Notes: generated by a model from the letters alone, not told the origin. Numbered from the stretch's first letter, positions 49,049 through 59,982 are shown. The stretch: DNA of 64,000 nt from [Phialemoniopsis] sp. UDSM-2020 (GCA_018873225.1 JAEILZ010000009.1:2905501-2969500); one strand, 5' to 3'. Made by a program: numbers and translations.

Positions 49049-49738
49049 CTACTTGTCCTCTGGCTCGTCGACCAGTACGATGCGGTACTGCTCAGTCTTG
49101 GCCAGTTGGTCCGACTTCATCTGCAATTCTTTTGCGATTGTGTCCACCGTAGATTGCAAGATGCCCATCTGTGCACTTGACTCTCGCTCCTTGTCCTCTG
49201 CCGCCTTGGCTTCTTCTTTAGACCGGGCCAACTCGGTGCTGAGGCCGGCCACGGTCGTCTTGAGCCCCTCGGCCTCGCTTGCCATGGTGTCAACTCTCTG
49301 TTTTTCGTCGGCGAGCTGCGAAGTGGCGGTCTCGGCATCCTTTTCCAGCTTTGCTTTCAGCTCTTGTAGTTCGGCAAGCGTCTTCTCCTTGTCCTCTACC
49401 GTCGTCTCGAGGGCTTTGTTGGCTTCGTCAAGGGCGGCCAGCTTGGCGTCCCGCTCCTCCACCATCTTCTCGAGTGAGGCCTTACTCTCCACCAGCTGCG
49501 CCTCGTGCACTTCGAGTTCGTTACGGAACGCGCGGTACTCTTCCAACATTTGGCGGTGCGAGATGGTGAGTTGGTGGTTCTGCGCGCGGAGCGTCATGGC
49601 TTCGTCGTAAAAGTTGGTCAGCATCATGTAGTTGGGGTCCGTCGTGAGGTGTTTCAGGGCTCCGACGAGCCCATCTACCGCCTGTGTCGGATCTGCGTCG
49701 GAAGACATTGTGTGTTCGAGTGCTGAAAGTGCGCCCAT
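49049..49738 (-). CDS. Coiled-coil protein
   Basis: A frame from MGALSALEHTMSSDADPTQ (ATG at 49,738; another at 49,708) to a TAG at 49,049 gives 229 residues. After a short N-terminal domain (VDGLVGALKHLTTDPNYMML), roughly residues 50-220 are a nearly unbroken heptad coiled coil (LEKMVEERDAKLAALDEANK and similar), ending RIVLVDEPEDK. The composition is E/K/A/L-rich as in filament-like or structural proteins. No motif gives a specific role. The final codons AAGTAG run into a perfect donor-like GTAAGT, which suggests the original gene may have continued into the frame to the left. Confidence 0.7.
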   Translation of the reverse strand: MGALSALEHTMSSDADPTQAVDGLVGALKHLTTDPNYMMLTNFYDEAMTLRAQNHQLTISHRQMLEEYRAFRNELEVHEAQLVESKASLEKMVEERDAKLAALDEANKALETTVEDKEKTLAELQELKAKLEKDAETATSQLADEKQRVDTMASEAEGLKTTVAGLSTELARSKEEAKAAEDKERESSAQMGILQSTVDTIAKELQMKSDQLAKTEQYRIVLVDEPEDK

Positions 49739-51674
49739 AGTGGCCTCTTTCGGTGATCTAAATACAAAAAATACGAACTCTGTCGATGAGTCTGCACAAT
49801 GTAGGGGCGTACTATGGCGATGCAATGTCCTCTTCTACCTTTAAATATGTTGGCGATACAAAACCGTAGGGAGACGATCAAGGTATGCCAGTGAAGCAGG
49901 TGGCACAATCAGGCAAAGCAACTCGAACCCAAAGAACTTGCCGTCAAGGCACCATGATTGCAGCCTTTCCACTACGTGTCGCTCGATATCTAGCCAGTCA
50001 AAACTCGGATGCGGCTTCATCGAGATGTGACTTGAGCTCCTTTGAGGCTGACAAGCCTGCCCGACTGATCGGATCTGGCAGCAAGAGGGTAGCATCCCGT
50101 GCCGTGCGACACCAGGACTACATTTGGACTCGTATCGCATGCTTTGACGTGGCGTTTCCTGGTGCCAGAGGGGTTGGGCGAGGCGGCCTTTCATTGGCGA
50201 GGGCAGCCGCATCGATAGGCTCGGAAAGCTCCCCTTGACTCCTTACTGCTTGCTGCCCACCCTTCCATCCATCGATCCAGCCTGTCGATCCCACCCAGGC
50301 CAACCACTGATGCGGTTTTACCAGTCCTTTTCTGGCGCTTCGCTGTAAGTAGAAGCATCCATGGACATCTGGCACCTGCCACCCAGCGCACAGGCGAGCC
50401 CAGGAATGAATATGCACCCAAAATCCTGCTTCTGCTCTGCAGTCACCTTTGGATGCATGCATTTCAGACGACAGACCATGGTCTCGTTACCACTGGACTC
50501 TCAGGGCGGCCGGTAGGTTCGTTCGAATAAGCACATGCTCACATGCCGTCGCCAGTACCCAACGCCAGGAATAGGTGCCTGACGACTCGTCTCCAGCGTG
50601 ATCGAGATTCATCGGTCCTACTCTGCTGCACCGATACCCGTTCTCGACGCAGTCACAGTCATCCCAGGATTGACTTGTCACAGGGCGATTGAACGCCAAA
50701 CCGTCGAGTGGTCATGCGCATGTCAACATGACAGAACAGATGTGACTCGAGCATTTGACGATACCGCGACAAGCGAATCTTCGTAACCTACAGAATGGCG
50801 CCGCGGTATTTTACGCCTTTAGGGTAGGTAGTTAGCGCCTCTATCTCTGGGACGGCCGTCGCCAGAGGCCTGAGACAGCGCCGGACTCCATCGATTGATG
50901 TCTGCCCAGCCTGCCAAGCAGTGCGGCACCCAGCCCTGGAGCACTGGGGGGCCGGAGAGGGCACCTGTAGATTTGCTTGCCACAGAATACTACCTGGAGC
51001 ATTCTGGTCAAGGCGATCGCAGCTACAAGGTCGCATCTCGATCCAAGCTACATCCAACACACCGTCATCGTCCAAAGTCTCAAGCGCCGCATTCGATCGT
51101 AATTATTCATCCTTGTCGTCTTGTCTTTGATGCTGAACGGGATTGTTGAATGGATCTAGGCGAGATGATCAATGGTCGCACCAGACACTGCCCATCAGTT
51201 CATTCGGCCGGGGCCTGTGCCCCCAGTGCCGGAGCCCTCCAGTGGCATGGGTGCTTATCAGACACGACCTCTTTCTTGGGTGTACGGAGTACATTCAAGC
51301 GAGATAATGAACAAACACCCCCGTACGGGACTGCGCGCGTCTGGTATTTATATCAACCCCCGGCGCACGCACGCGTCACCGGCTGAAGGCTTATCGGCCA
51401 GGGTCGGGTTCTCCCGGCTCCTCTCTCCTCCCTGACCCTGATGAGACGGCTTCTTATCGAAGGTGCCAAACAGACCAAACATTTGAACCAGAACAATCTG
51501 TGGAGGCGGAGTCACGGACATGTTCTAGGGTCCACTCCCCCGCTGGTGCTGTTTTCGGAGTTGACGTTCCACTTGTGGACCAACCTGAGCTTCATCATTA
51601 GCAAGCAGCAAAGCAAACACACACAAGCACACACACATATGATACATGCTCGCACACATCGCCAATAACCAAAG
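49739..51674. other. Long intergenic region upstream of serine dehydratase
   Basis: About 1.9 kb in which I find no supported gene; the open frames are short and overlap in several frames. Near the right end there is a TATA-like GTATTTATATCAACC (about 51,342), a C/T-rich tract (about 51,416-51,440) and a CA-rich stretch (51,617-51,660), all plausible parts of the downstream promoter and leader. Confidence 0.45.
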
Positions 51675-53795
51675 ATGCGGTGCAAAAGTACAGACATATT
51701 TGGGCGCGCACTCTGCGGCGTCCTCCAGAGTCGCCAGCGAGCAGTCCACTCCGTTCGCCATGCCGCGACGAGGCCAACTACAGCTACATATTACGGTTCA
51801 CGGTCGGCCCTAATAAAGAAGCAGTGGTCTTGGCAGACCCGCACGGTGAGCACCACGGCGGCGCCCCAGGCCTCACCCGATGGTGAAGAGACGCAGCCCG
51901 GATCCTACAGCGAGGCCGACCACGAACATGCCGTCATTTCTACCTTTGACCTCTTTTCCATCGGCATAGGCCCGTCCTCCTCCCACACCGTGGGGCCCAT
52001 GCGAGCGGGCAACATCTTTGTGTCGGACCTAGCCGAGGCGGGCCTGCTGCAACGGGTCCACAAGATTCATGTATCGCTCTACGGCAGTCTGGCCCTCACC
52101 GGCGAGGGCCACATGACGCCATCTGCGCTGCTACTGGGGCTGGAGAGCGCGGATGTCGAAACCGTTGACACTGCTTCTGTTCCCACCCGCTTCGAGCAGA
52201 TCAAGCAGCAAAAGACCTTGTTTCTTGGTCGAGAACTTCCCGGGGGCAATGGCAAAGAAATCTCCTTTGACTACTCTCACGATTTTCGATGGCAGTGGGG
52301 CAAGAAGCTCGCACTGCACAGCAACGGCATGCGCCTCACAGTGTTCGACGAGGAGGGCAACATGCTGGCCACCAACGACATGTTTAGCGTAGGAGGCGGC
52401 TTTGTCGTCAACGGTGCCTTGTCCACCGCCGCCACCGCCGCGGCTCAGTCGTCCGCATCAAACGACGGCGGCTCCGGGGAAACCCAGACCATGGCGCGCT
52501 ACGGTGAACACGCCGCAGGCACCGGGCATCCGCCCGACCTGGCGGAGAACATGTTCTACAAGGAAATCCGCCGAGCGGATGCGGCCGGCGACCGCCGAAC
52601 CGGACCCGAGGTGAAGCCTTTGGACAATGCAGACGTACAGGGAGCCATGCTGGTGTCCGGGTCACAAGATATGGCATCGCAGTCGCCTGCAGACGAACCC
52701 CGTCAAGGAGAAAAGGAGCAGCGGCATCCCCGCTATCCATTCCGGGACGCCAGCAGCCTTCTCACCCTTTGCCGCAAAAACAACCTAACGATCGCGCAAC
52801 TCGTCTTCGAGAACGAGAAGAGCCAAGGGTACACCAATGACGAGATTCTCGACAAGATCTTTCGCATCTGGGAGGTCATGGACAACAGCATCCTTGAAGG
52901 CGTGCAGGCGCCCATGGATTCGACACTTCCCGGCGCACTGAAACTCCACCGAAGAGCACCAGGTCTGTACAGTCGCTTGGCACGGGGTTTGTACAGGGGA
53001 GTACTTCCAGCTGCCGGGGACAAGGAGAGGGCATCATCCTCCCAAAGCAACGCCGGGCATGGATCGCCATCATCGACGGCACTGGTCAGAAAGAGTCCAC
53101 AGGGTGCGAGGGGACCGCCACGGATCGTCGGCTCGCTGGAACACCCCGTGATGCCCAGCCCGATACGCAGGACTACGTTCCCCGAACTTGATCACCTCAG
53201 TGTCTACGCCATTGCCGTCAACGAGACCAATGCGGCGGGCGGTCGCATCGTCACTGCGCCGACCAATGGTGCTGCCGGCATCATCCCCGCCGTGCTCAAG
53301 TACACGATCGAGTTTATTAGCGACGACCCGGAACGCGATATCCCCACTTTCCTCATGACGGCGGCCGCCATCGGGATGCTGTACAAGCGCGGCGCGAGCA
53401 TATCGGCTGCCGAGGGTGGATGTATGGCCGAAGTAGGAGTGGCCTGCTCCATGGCCGCCGGCGCCTTCGCCGCGTGCATGGGTGCTAGCCCGGAGATCAT
53501 CGAGCAGGCCGCCGAGATCGGTATCGAGCACAACCTAGGTCTGACGTGCGACCCAATCGCGGGACTCGTCCAGGCGCCTTGCATTGAGCGTAATGCTCTC
53601 GGCGCCATCAAGGCCATATCCAGCGCGAATTTGGCATTGAGCAGCTCTGGCAACCAAAAGGTCCGTCTCGACGACGCCATCCGTGCCATGCGTGTGACGG
53701 CCCGGGGTATGCGCGACGAGTTCAAGGAGACCAGTCTGAGCGGCTTGGCGACGAGCGTCCCGCTAAATATCCCCGTCAGCGTGCCAGACTGTTGA
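51675..53795 (+). CDS. L-serine dehydratase, iron-sulfur type, with mitochondrial presequence
   Basis: The product deaminates L-serine to pyruvate and ammonia using a [4Fe-4S] cluster, as in bacterial SdaA-type enzymes. It is one exon of 706 residues. Residues 1-90 are Arg/Ser/Ala-rich without acidic residues at the start (FGRALCGVLQSRQRAVHSVR), a typical mitochondrial presequence. The beta domain begins FDLFSIGIGPSSSHTVGP (about residue 92). The alpha domain includes NETNAAGGRIVTAPTNGAAG (about 516) and the conserved cysteines in GGCMAEVGVAC and LTCDPIAGLVQAPC. Two low-complexity insertions, roughly residues 250-350 and 440-505, make it much longer than the ~450-residue bacterial single-chain enzyme. 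Absence of introns and the bacterial-type fold are compatible with an old transfer, but related genes are known in fungi. Confidence 0.92.
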   Translation: MRCKSTDIFGRALCGVLQSRQRAVHSVRHAATRPTTATYYGSRSALIKKQWSWQTRTVSTTAAPQASPDGEETQPGSYSEADHEHAVISTFDLFSIGIGPSSSHTVGPMRAGNIFVSDLAEAGLLQRVHKIHVSLYGSLALTGEGHMTPSALLLGLESADVETVDTASVPTRFEQIKQQKTLFLGRELPGGNGKEISFDYSHDFRWQWGKKLALHSNGMRLTVFDEEGNMLATNDMFSVGGGFVVNGALSTAATAAAQSSASNDGGSGETQTMARYGEHAAGTGHPPDLAENMFYKEIRRADAAGDRRTGPEVKPLDNADVQGAMLVSGSQDMASQSPADEPRQGEKEQRHPRYPFRDASSLLTLCRKNNLTIAQLVFENEKSQGYTNDEILDKIFRIWEVMDNSILEGVQAPMDSTLPGALKLHRRAPGLYSRLARGLYRGVLPAAGDKERASSSQSNAGHGSPSSTALVRKSPQGARGPPRIVGSLEHPVMPSPIRRTTFPELDHLSVYAIAVNETNAAGGRIVTAPTNGAAGIIPAVLKYTIEFISDDPERDIPTFLMTAAAIGMLYKRGASISAAEGGCMAEVGVACSMAAGAFAACMGASPEIIEQAAEIGIEHNLGLTCDPIAGLVQAPCIERNALGAIKAISSANLALSSSGNQKVRLDDAIRAMRVTARGMRDEFKETSLSGLATSVPLNIPVSVPDC

Positions 53796-53923
53796 GTGGA
53801 AGTATCTGGGGGTGTTTTTCCCTTTGGTCAAGCGATATTCAATCTTTCTAAGAGTTCATCGGAAAAGGAAGGAAAAGGGTAACATAGATAGGGTCTGATA
53901 TAATTACGACCAGGACCAAACTA

Positions 53924-54943
53924 TTATAATACTCTATTGAGCATATCTCTGAACATTTCCTGTAGCCAGATAGGCCATCCTCTTACTGCCGTCAGGAACG
54001 AGACATGTGCCGGCACAATGATCTGCCCCCCTTCTCGGCCGAAGATGTGCTGAAGCACGGGATCCGCGATGCTTTCAGGGCCTAGGATCTTCCTGCCTTT
54101 GAATCTCTCGACGAGTTTTGGGTCAGATTCAACCATAGGAGTTCTGACAAAGCTCGGATGTACAACAGTCGCCAGTACACCAGGCGTTTTGTAGAGATGT
54201 TTGATTTCAGAGACCAGAGTCTCATGAAATGCCAATGCGCCGGCCTTGGTCGCAGAGTAAGCAGATCCATTCTTTTTGGTGACAAAGGAAAACATGCTTG
54301 CGTTTGTGACAACGTGGCCTTTGTTTTGTTGGACCATATGAGGTAGGAATGCCCGAGTTGTGTACCATAACGCGAGGAGGTTCACGCCGACAATCCGATG
54401 AAGCTTCTCGTCCGTTGCCTCTATGATGCTTTCCCGAGGCACGGCCCCGGCGTTGTTGACGAGAATAGAAGGATGGCCTATAGACCTCTGAACAGCGTCG
54501 GCGACCTCAGCCACAGAGCTCGGCGAGGTCAGGTCGCATCTGAAGAATTTGATGTTGGAGCTGGCGCTGAATTCCTCGGGAGGGTTTTGAACATCGAGAA
54601 CAGCGACAGTGAGATCTTTTGCAGCGAGACCGGCAGCAATAGACTGCCCAATACCGCTACAGCCGCCAGTCACGACGGCAATTTCGTTAGGCCAGTCCCA
54701 GTCTGCGCCCGCAGTGAGTTGCCAGTTACGAGACGCCCACGAGCTGAGCACTTGGTTCAACTTCCTCACGACGCTAATCGCCAAGGCTATTTTGAGGCCC
54801 GTCTTGACTGTTGATACCCCGAGTGGGAAAGGCACCCCATGGAGCAGGTCGGCAAAACGAGTCCGCAGAGATGGAGGACAGTAGTTCAAGATGGCGAGCA
54901 GCGCGCCACTTGTGACGATAGGGTCCAGGATGCTTCTAAGCAT
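53924..54943 (-). CDS. Membrane-associated short-chain dehydrogenase (DHRS/SDR16C-like)
   Basis: A single exon of 339 residues. The N-terminus has a hydrophobic segment (LDPIVTSGALLAILNYC) and a second around LKIALAISVVRKL, suggesting membrane or lipid-droplet attachment. The core shows the cofactor motif VVTGGCSGIGQSIA, NNAG (ILVNNAGAVP), a catalytic Ser in NASMFSF and YSATK (YxxxK). The post-catalytic VVHPSFVRTPM is typical of retinol dehydrogenase-like SDRs acting on lipid substrates. The start is the ATG at 54,943; the frame extends upstream without ATG into duplicated segment R. The 3' end is convergent with the serine dehydratase, about 130 bases away. Confidence 0.9.
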   Translation of the reverse strand: MLRSILDPIVTSGALLAILNYCPPSLRTRFADLLHGVPFPLGVSTVKTGLKIALAISVVRKLNQVLSSWASRNWQLTAGADWDWPNEIAVVTGGCSGIGQSIAAGLAAKDLTVAVLDVQNPPEEFSASSNIKFFRCDLTSPSSVAEVADAVQRSIGHPSILVNNAGAVPRESIIEATDEKLHRIVGVNLLALWYTTRAFLPHMVQQNKGHVVTNASMFSFVTKKNGSAYSATKAGALAFHETLVSEIKHLYKTPGVLATVVHPSFVRTPMVESDPKLVERFKGRKILGPESIADPVLQHIFGREGGQIIVPAHVSFLTAVRGWPIWLQEMFRDMLNRVL

Positions 54944-55011
54944 GGCGAATATCGCTTCCCAAGATCGAATGATACTGTGCTGTGTGACTGATTGTTGAGG
55001 GCGTGTCGTCG

Positions 55012-55290
55012 TGAGACAGAAGGTGACCTGATGGGTCGCTTTTAACATGAGACGGCCGGGTCGCTCGCACTCGTTTAAGATATTTACTTGACTCGAGGTG
55101 GAGCAAATTTGGCTGGTCCGGTGGCCCAAGTTCGCGGATTGCCGCCCAGAGGGGAATAGTGGCTCGACCTAGCTGAATTCCATGGAGCGAGCACGAAGGC
55201 TTGGCGAGCGACAGACTAGGGATTATTAGCTTGTAGTGAATGTGATGAAAGAGATAAGATATCATAAGAGATCCTTTGAACAAGGAACCA
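55012..55290 (-). repeat. ~280-bp duplicated segment R, copy 2
   Basis: This less AT-mutated partner of 36,014-36,270 keeps more CG steps (GGTCGCTCGCACTCG where copy 1 has GGTCACTTGCACTCA). It has about 30 extra bases (ATTATTAGCTTGTAGTGAAT...) near 55,222. It occupies the promoter/leader position of the membrane SDR gene. Confidence 0.75.
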
Positions 55291-55349
55291 TCACCCCTAC
55301 ATCTTGTTCTGCTAATTCATATGCAATTAAGTAACACCCGGCTCCTGTG

Positions 55350-56529
55350 TCACCAAGGAACCAGGTTGGGTATCAGGGGGTATTCTACATCATCAACAAT
55401 CTCCGTGCTGTAGCCTTCATATTCGGTCGTCCTCTTCCAGTAAGCGCCGCAGTCACCCGGCACATACTGAGCGACATCCATCTGCAATATCAACTTGATC
55501 TCGGGGCAGTACTTCCACATGTGAGCGCGGAGCTCCGGCGTCCCCCATATCGGACCGTGAAGCGTCGTGCCGCTGGCGCCGGTGTGGTACCCCATCGGCT
55601 CATAGAAACCCTCGCGCCAGTCATCGATACCCTCGACCCAGGCACTCGTATTGGTGCTGTTGTCGGTTACGTTGTGCGATGGGGCCAGCGTCTCTCCTTT
55701 TCCCGATGACATCTCGCCGGAAAAGGTCGAGGAAAGCGGGCCGTCTGCCATTTTAGAGTTAGGGCGACCGTTCAGAGCATTCGAGAGAAAGACATCCTCG
55801 GGTAGGCCTCCTTCAGAGCGGTTATTGGTCCGTAGAACCTCGATGATGGAGCTGACCCTCCGCAAAGACAGGCCTCCATTCCCACCGAACGTGCCTTCGG
55901 GATTCCACGGTGCACCAACCCAGTCGTATTCGAGAAAGTCGTTGATGTTGTTCTTGCTGTTGGCACACAGCATACTGTCCGTCTGGAAGACGAGTAACCA
56001 CTCGGCAGGCTGCAGCAGGCTCTCGTACACCCACGACTGGGTGAAGAACCGGTTGATCTCCTCCTGGGACCCGGTCGTCTGGTTGGCCGGGATGTAGGTC
56101 AAATCGACCTTGCCAGCAGCGACCTGCTCCCGCACCGATGCGCTCTTGTTTAGATGCGCCACGCTTTCGTTCGATCCCATGAACCGGAATCTCCATTCCG
56201 GGGGTACAACGCTAATGAAGTGAAGCATCAAAGGGGCAAGATTGGGCAGCGGCCTTTGCTCAATCAACAGTGCCACCTTGCGCTTGTCGAACCTGGGTTT
56301 GTAGCCATGGGTTATTCTGCGCGAAGTCAGACCTTGTGGCCGAAATAGACCCAAGAATAACACAGTCGACCTGCCAAAGAAATCGATCGTCAGCATCTTC
56401 AAGTCACAAAGTCGGCTTGTCAAAGAGGGTAGCGAGGAAGCGCAGCGTCTGAACATACGAGAAGAGGCACACCACGGCGACTAGACCGAACCACCGGCCA
56501 ACTCGTGGCAGGGGTAAGCCAACCTTCAT
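55350..56529 (-). CDS. DUF5672 family type II membrane protein (glycosyltransferase-like)
   Basis: The conserved DUF5672 core is clear: VALLIEQRPLPNLAPLMLHF near the start, WLLVFQTDSMLCANS, the EYDWVGAPW motif, and GGNGGLSLRR with PEDVFLS further on. These resemble donor-sugar and metal-binding parts of glycosyltransferases, though the activity of the family is not established. A likely first exon (56,529-56,408) adds MKVGLPLPRVGRWFGLVAVV, a signal-anchor helix placing the enzyme in the Golgi or ER lumen. It joins to the main exon through a very short 37-base GT..AG intron (56,407-56,371), giving 380 residues in frame. That intron is shorter than usual, so the N-terminus is the uncertain part. 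Multiple NxS/T sites (NVTDNSTNTS) fit a luminal protein. Confidence 0.85.
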
Positions 56530-58472
56530 GCCGAGTGCTCTCGCGCAACAGTAATCGGAGCCGTGATTCGATGCCGTCCACAAGTCGGAACTCCAGCAAT
56601 GCCTTGCGAAGATTGCACGAGTATTGATGAATGCTGTTAATGGCCCCGAGGGCTCTTTCTTCGGCGGTTCCTCAACGGCGCGAACTCCACGGCTTAGGTC
56701 GCAAGGGCAGTCGATCGCGGAAGCCTAACATGCACTTTATCGTCCCGGTGGCAGTGTTGTCTCATCTCCAGCACACGCCTCAAATGAATGAATCTGTAGA
56801 CGGGATTCCCCCTCCATGAGCCAGGGCCACAATCGCAAAGGCAAAATGGGTAAGAGAAATGTTTCAAGGCAGTGAACCCGGATCACATCTTCTTCTTAAA
56901 AAGGGCCGCGCGTCGGAAATGGGGTGCAGGATCGGCCTGCCAGATTTGGGAAATAGGGCGACATGTTTGACCCATAATTACGAGCATTCTCGTCTCCTTT
57001 TCTTTCAGGTCATGGTCTTACCCTGCTCAGTGGACGGATACTGGACAAAAGTGTGGAGCGGCTGCACAAAACTCATGTTCGATTCGGTGATCCGGGATTA
57101 GCTGCTCAGCAAGCAAGTGCGGAACGGAGCACTTACGGGATCATCCTCCTTTTATGCTTGATTCAACTATGTATGTTTGGGGGCCAAATGCCTAGAGGTA
57201 GCACTTGTTGCTTCCTTTCCCCTGCCCGCTCTCCTTGCCGGAGCGGCTGTGCTCGTTAGACTCTGGTTTCAGCTGAAGCGTGGGGCCGCTGTCATCTTTT
57301 AGCCACATCCACCCTGCCCATACCCTACCCCAGGGGTAAGTATCGGTACCCTGTTATTCGCGCGCGCACAATAGTTACGAAGTAGGCATGTGGGTGGGTG
57401 TTAGTTGACGTTTCGCCTTCTCAAACTGACCACAGGATTATCCCACTACCTAAGCGTATATGGATCATTCGATTTGTTAGTATCTTGGGTAGAGACTCGC
57501 CAAAACCCGTTCAACCTTTCTGACACTCACTTGCTGGACAGTGCTAGTAGCAGCATGACGTTTCTTCTAGGTCAAGCTCCAACCACAAGCTCAGCTGGCT
57601 GTGCAGACTGCTCTGCAAGTGTTTTCTCTGGGCTGAGACACAGCCTTCTTTGCGAAATGTTTGGCATGCCCAAATCAAGCTTGACCCACGCTGTCAAGCG
57701 GGCAAAACCGATGTTATGCCGTTGAACCCAGTCTCTCACTTGTTTGGGAAAGATAACTGCTGTGCACCTTACTAGTCGCGACGTAAAACAGACTTCGTCA
57801 TCTTGGGAGCAGGTTTAACAGTATGCGAAACCCTTTAAGGGGATATTGCCTTCCGTGGAGCCTCACACGATCAAGGCGCTGGGAACAACTATCTTTTTAT
57901 GTACCTGCTGTAGTTCAAACAGCCAAGTCATCTCGGGACAACAGCTTGAGTGAAAGTGCTACACCCTGATGACTGCAATTGTATCTCGACGCCATGGTAT
58001 ATGCGTTTCCATTCACCCAACTATGATATTTCTCAAAGTCATCTGTTTATGGAGCGCTTTATGGCATTAGAGAAAACACCCGTCGGTTCTATTGATTCCA
58101 ATCTCTTGGCAGCTTTAAGCGGATCCAGCACCGAACAAGTAACCCAGAGTTTTGAGTGTCATCTAGAGCCAAAAGGGGACATATCGGTACTCGTCCATCC
58201 GGTTCCACCAATCGGCACAAACATGTCAAACAGACCCAGCACAACTCGAGGCATCTCTGAAGCGATAGTATTGGAGGAAAATCCAATGTTTACATAGCTG
58301 GGGAGACATTAGAGCTCCAAAAATTCAATTAGTATCATTTATGGCGTACCAACCCCGTACATCAGGTGCGGGGTGTGCAGGACCGACTTGGTGGTACATA
58401 ATGAGAGACATATCTCTCCATGCTAATAACTATCAAGAGGCAACTTGAAACGTTGCCACTCAGTACATCAGC
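56530..58472. other. Long divergent intergenic region
   Basis: About 1.9 kb between the DUF5672 gene and the pectate lyase, with their starts facing outward. No gene is convincing; frames near 57,405-57,725 and 57,950-58,297 are short and match nothing. It contains the palindrome TACCCCAGGGGTA at 57,326-57,338 and GC-type boxes closer to the lyase. Confidence 0.5.
58298..58374 (+). promoter_or_regulatory. Candidate CreA/CRE1 carbon-repression sites
   Basis: CTGGGG (58,298-58,303) and GCGGGG (58,369-58,374) both fit the SYGGRG consensus of the fungal carbon catabolite repressor and lie about 100-175 bases upstream of the pectate lyase start. A further CCCCAG/CTGGGG match sits in the palindrome at 57,326-57,338. 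Such six-base sites occur often by chance; the support is their position before a pectin-degrading enzyme gene. Confidence 0.4.
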
Positions 58473-59982
58473 ATGAAGATATCTACCACATTGGTAACTC
58501 TCGCGGCTGCGTCCGCCGTGAAGGCCGCTGTGCCTGCGTTCCCTGGAGCAGAAGGCTTCGGAAAAGATGCAGTCGGTGGTCGCACGGGCCAAGTCTACAA
58601 GGTGACCAACCTCAAGTAAGAGCATTTCTTGTCGCACCGGTGAGAAATATGTGGTGACGAGAGACCGAACTAATGTGTCAAAAAGTGACTCCGGAGCAGG
58701 TTCTCTTCGTGATGCCGTGTCAAAGGCCAACCGCATTGTCGTCTTCGAAGTGGGAGGAGTGATCAAGATCACTGACCGCATCGTTGTATCGAAGAACGTG
58801 TACATTGCTGGTCAGACTGCCCCGGGCGGCGTAAGTCAAAGACGATTTGTTCTTGTCCTGAAAAATGATGCTAAGGGTTCACACAGGGAATCGTGGTGTA
58901 CGGCAACGGATGGTCTTTCTCCAACGCCAACGATGCTATTGTGCGCTACATCACCATACGAATGGGCAAGGGTGGGACGAGCGGCAAAGATGCAATCACC
59001 ATTGCCGATGGCAAGAACATGATATTTGACCACCTAAGCGTGTCTTGGGGCCGTGATGAGACGTTCTCGATCAGCGGAGACGTGACAGGCGTCACAATCC
59101 AGGACACCATCATTGCCCAGGGTCTTGTCTCTCACTCGTGTGGTGGCTTGATTCAGACTGATGGCGGCGTCAGTCTGTTTCGCAATCTCTACATTGACAA
59201 CAAGACTCGCAACCCCAAGGTGAAGGGCGCCAATGACTTTCAAAACAACGTGAGTATTTCGTTGCGTTAGTCGTCAAATTGCACTGCTAGACTCAGCTCA
59301 GACTCATATTGATAACAGGTCATCTACAATTGGGGAGGAGGCGGTGGCTACATTGCTGGAGACAGCGCAGGCGACAGCTACGCCAACATTATCAACAACT
59401 ATTTCATCTCTGGTCCGGACACCAGTGTCACGGCCTTCACGAGGGGCAACTCTTACTTCCATGGATGTAGGTTCTCCCTTTTCCCGGCCACGTGTTGAAG
59501 ATCAACCCGACTGACGAAGACCGAATTTAGACGTCAAGGATAACTTTTATGACTCCAACCGTGACGGCAAACTTGACGGCACCGCGCTTTGCGAGACTAC
59601 CACCTGCTACTCAAACATGGACATCGTCAAGCAGCCATACAACTACCCCGGCCCTGCTACTAGCCGTACGGCAGCGCAAGCCCTGGATTATGTCCTGAGC
59701 AATGTCGGCAACTCGCGCACTCGTGATGCGGTCGACTCTGCCCTCATTGCGCAGGTCAAGTCGTATGGAAAGCAAGGCGCCTTAATCTCTGATGAAAAGG
59801 AGTTCGGAGGTGTGGGAACCATCGCTGGTGGCTCGGCTCCGGCCGATTCGGACGGGGATGGTATTCCTGACGACTGGGAGAAGAAGAACGGGCTCAATCC
59901 CAACGATGCTTCCGATGGCATGAAAATTGCCAGCAATGGCTACACCAACCTAGAGAATTATGTCAATTCTCTAGTGAAATGA
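58473..59982 (+). CDS. Secreted pectate lyase-like enzyme
   Basis: A predicted extracellular polysaccharide lyase acting on pectin backbones. Five exons (58,473-58,615, 58,686-58,830, 58,887-59,249, 59,319-59,466 and 59,531-59,982) join in frame to 416 residues. MKISTTLVTLAAAASAVKAA-type signal peptide comes first (as encoded, MKISTTLVTLAAASAVKA). It is followed by FPGAEGFGKDAVGGRTGQVY and LRDAVSKANRIVVFEVGGVI, typical of the beta-helix pectate lyases of family PL1. FDHLSVSWGRDETFSI and a KTRNPKV stretch supply likely calcium-binding and catalytic residues. The C-terminus has an SDGDGIPDDWEKKNGLNP calcium-binding loop, common in bacterial-like lyases. Possible CreA sites lie upstream, and a decayed sugar transporter faces it from the right. 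Confidence 0.9.

Noticed and set aside
47935..49738. One spliced gene joining the coiled-coil and downstream frames
   Set aside because: The only nearby donor and acceptor leave a 38-base intron and the wrong reading phase, so I list them separately and flag the doubt.
57405..58297. Two plus-strand open frames upstream of the pectate lyase
   Set aside because: Short, no recognisable motif; the second lacks an ATG at its start.
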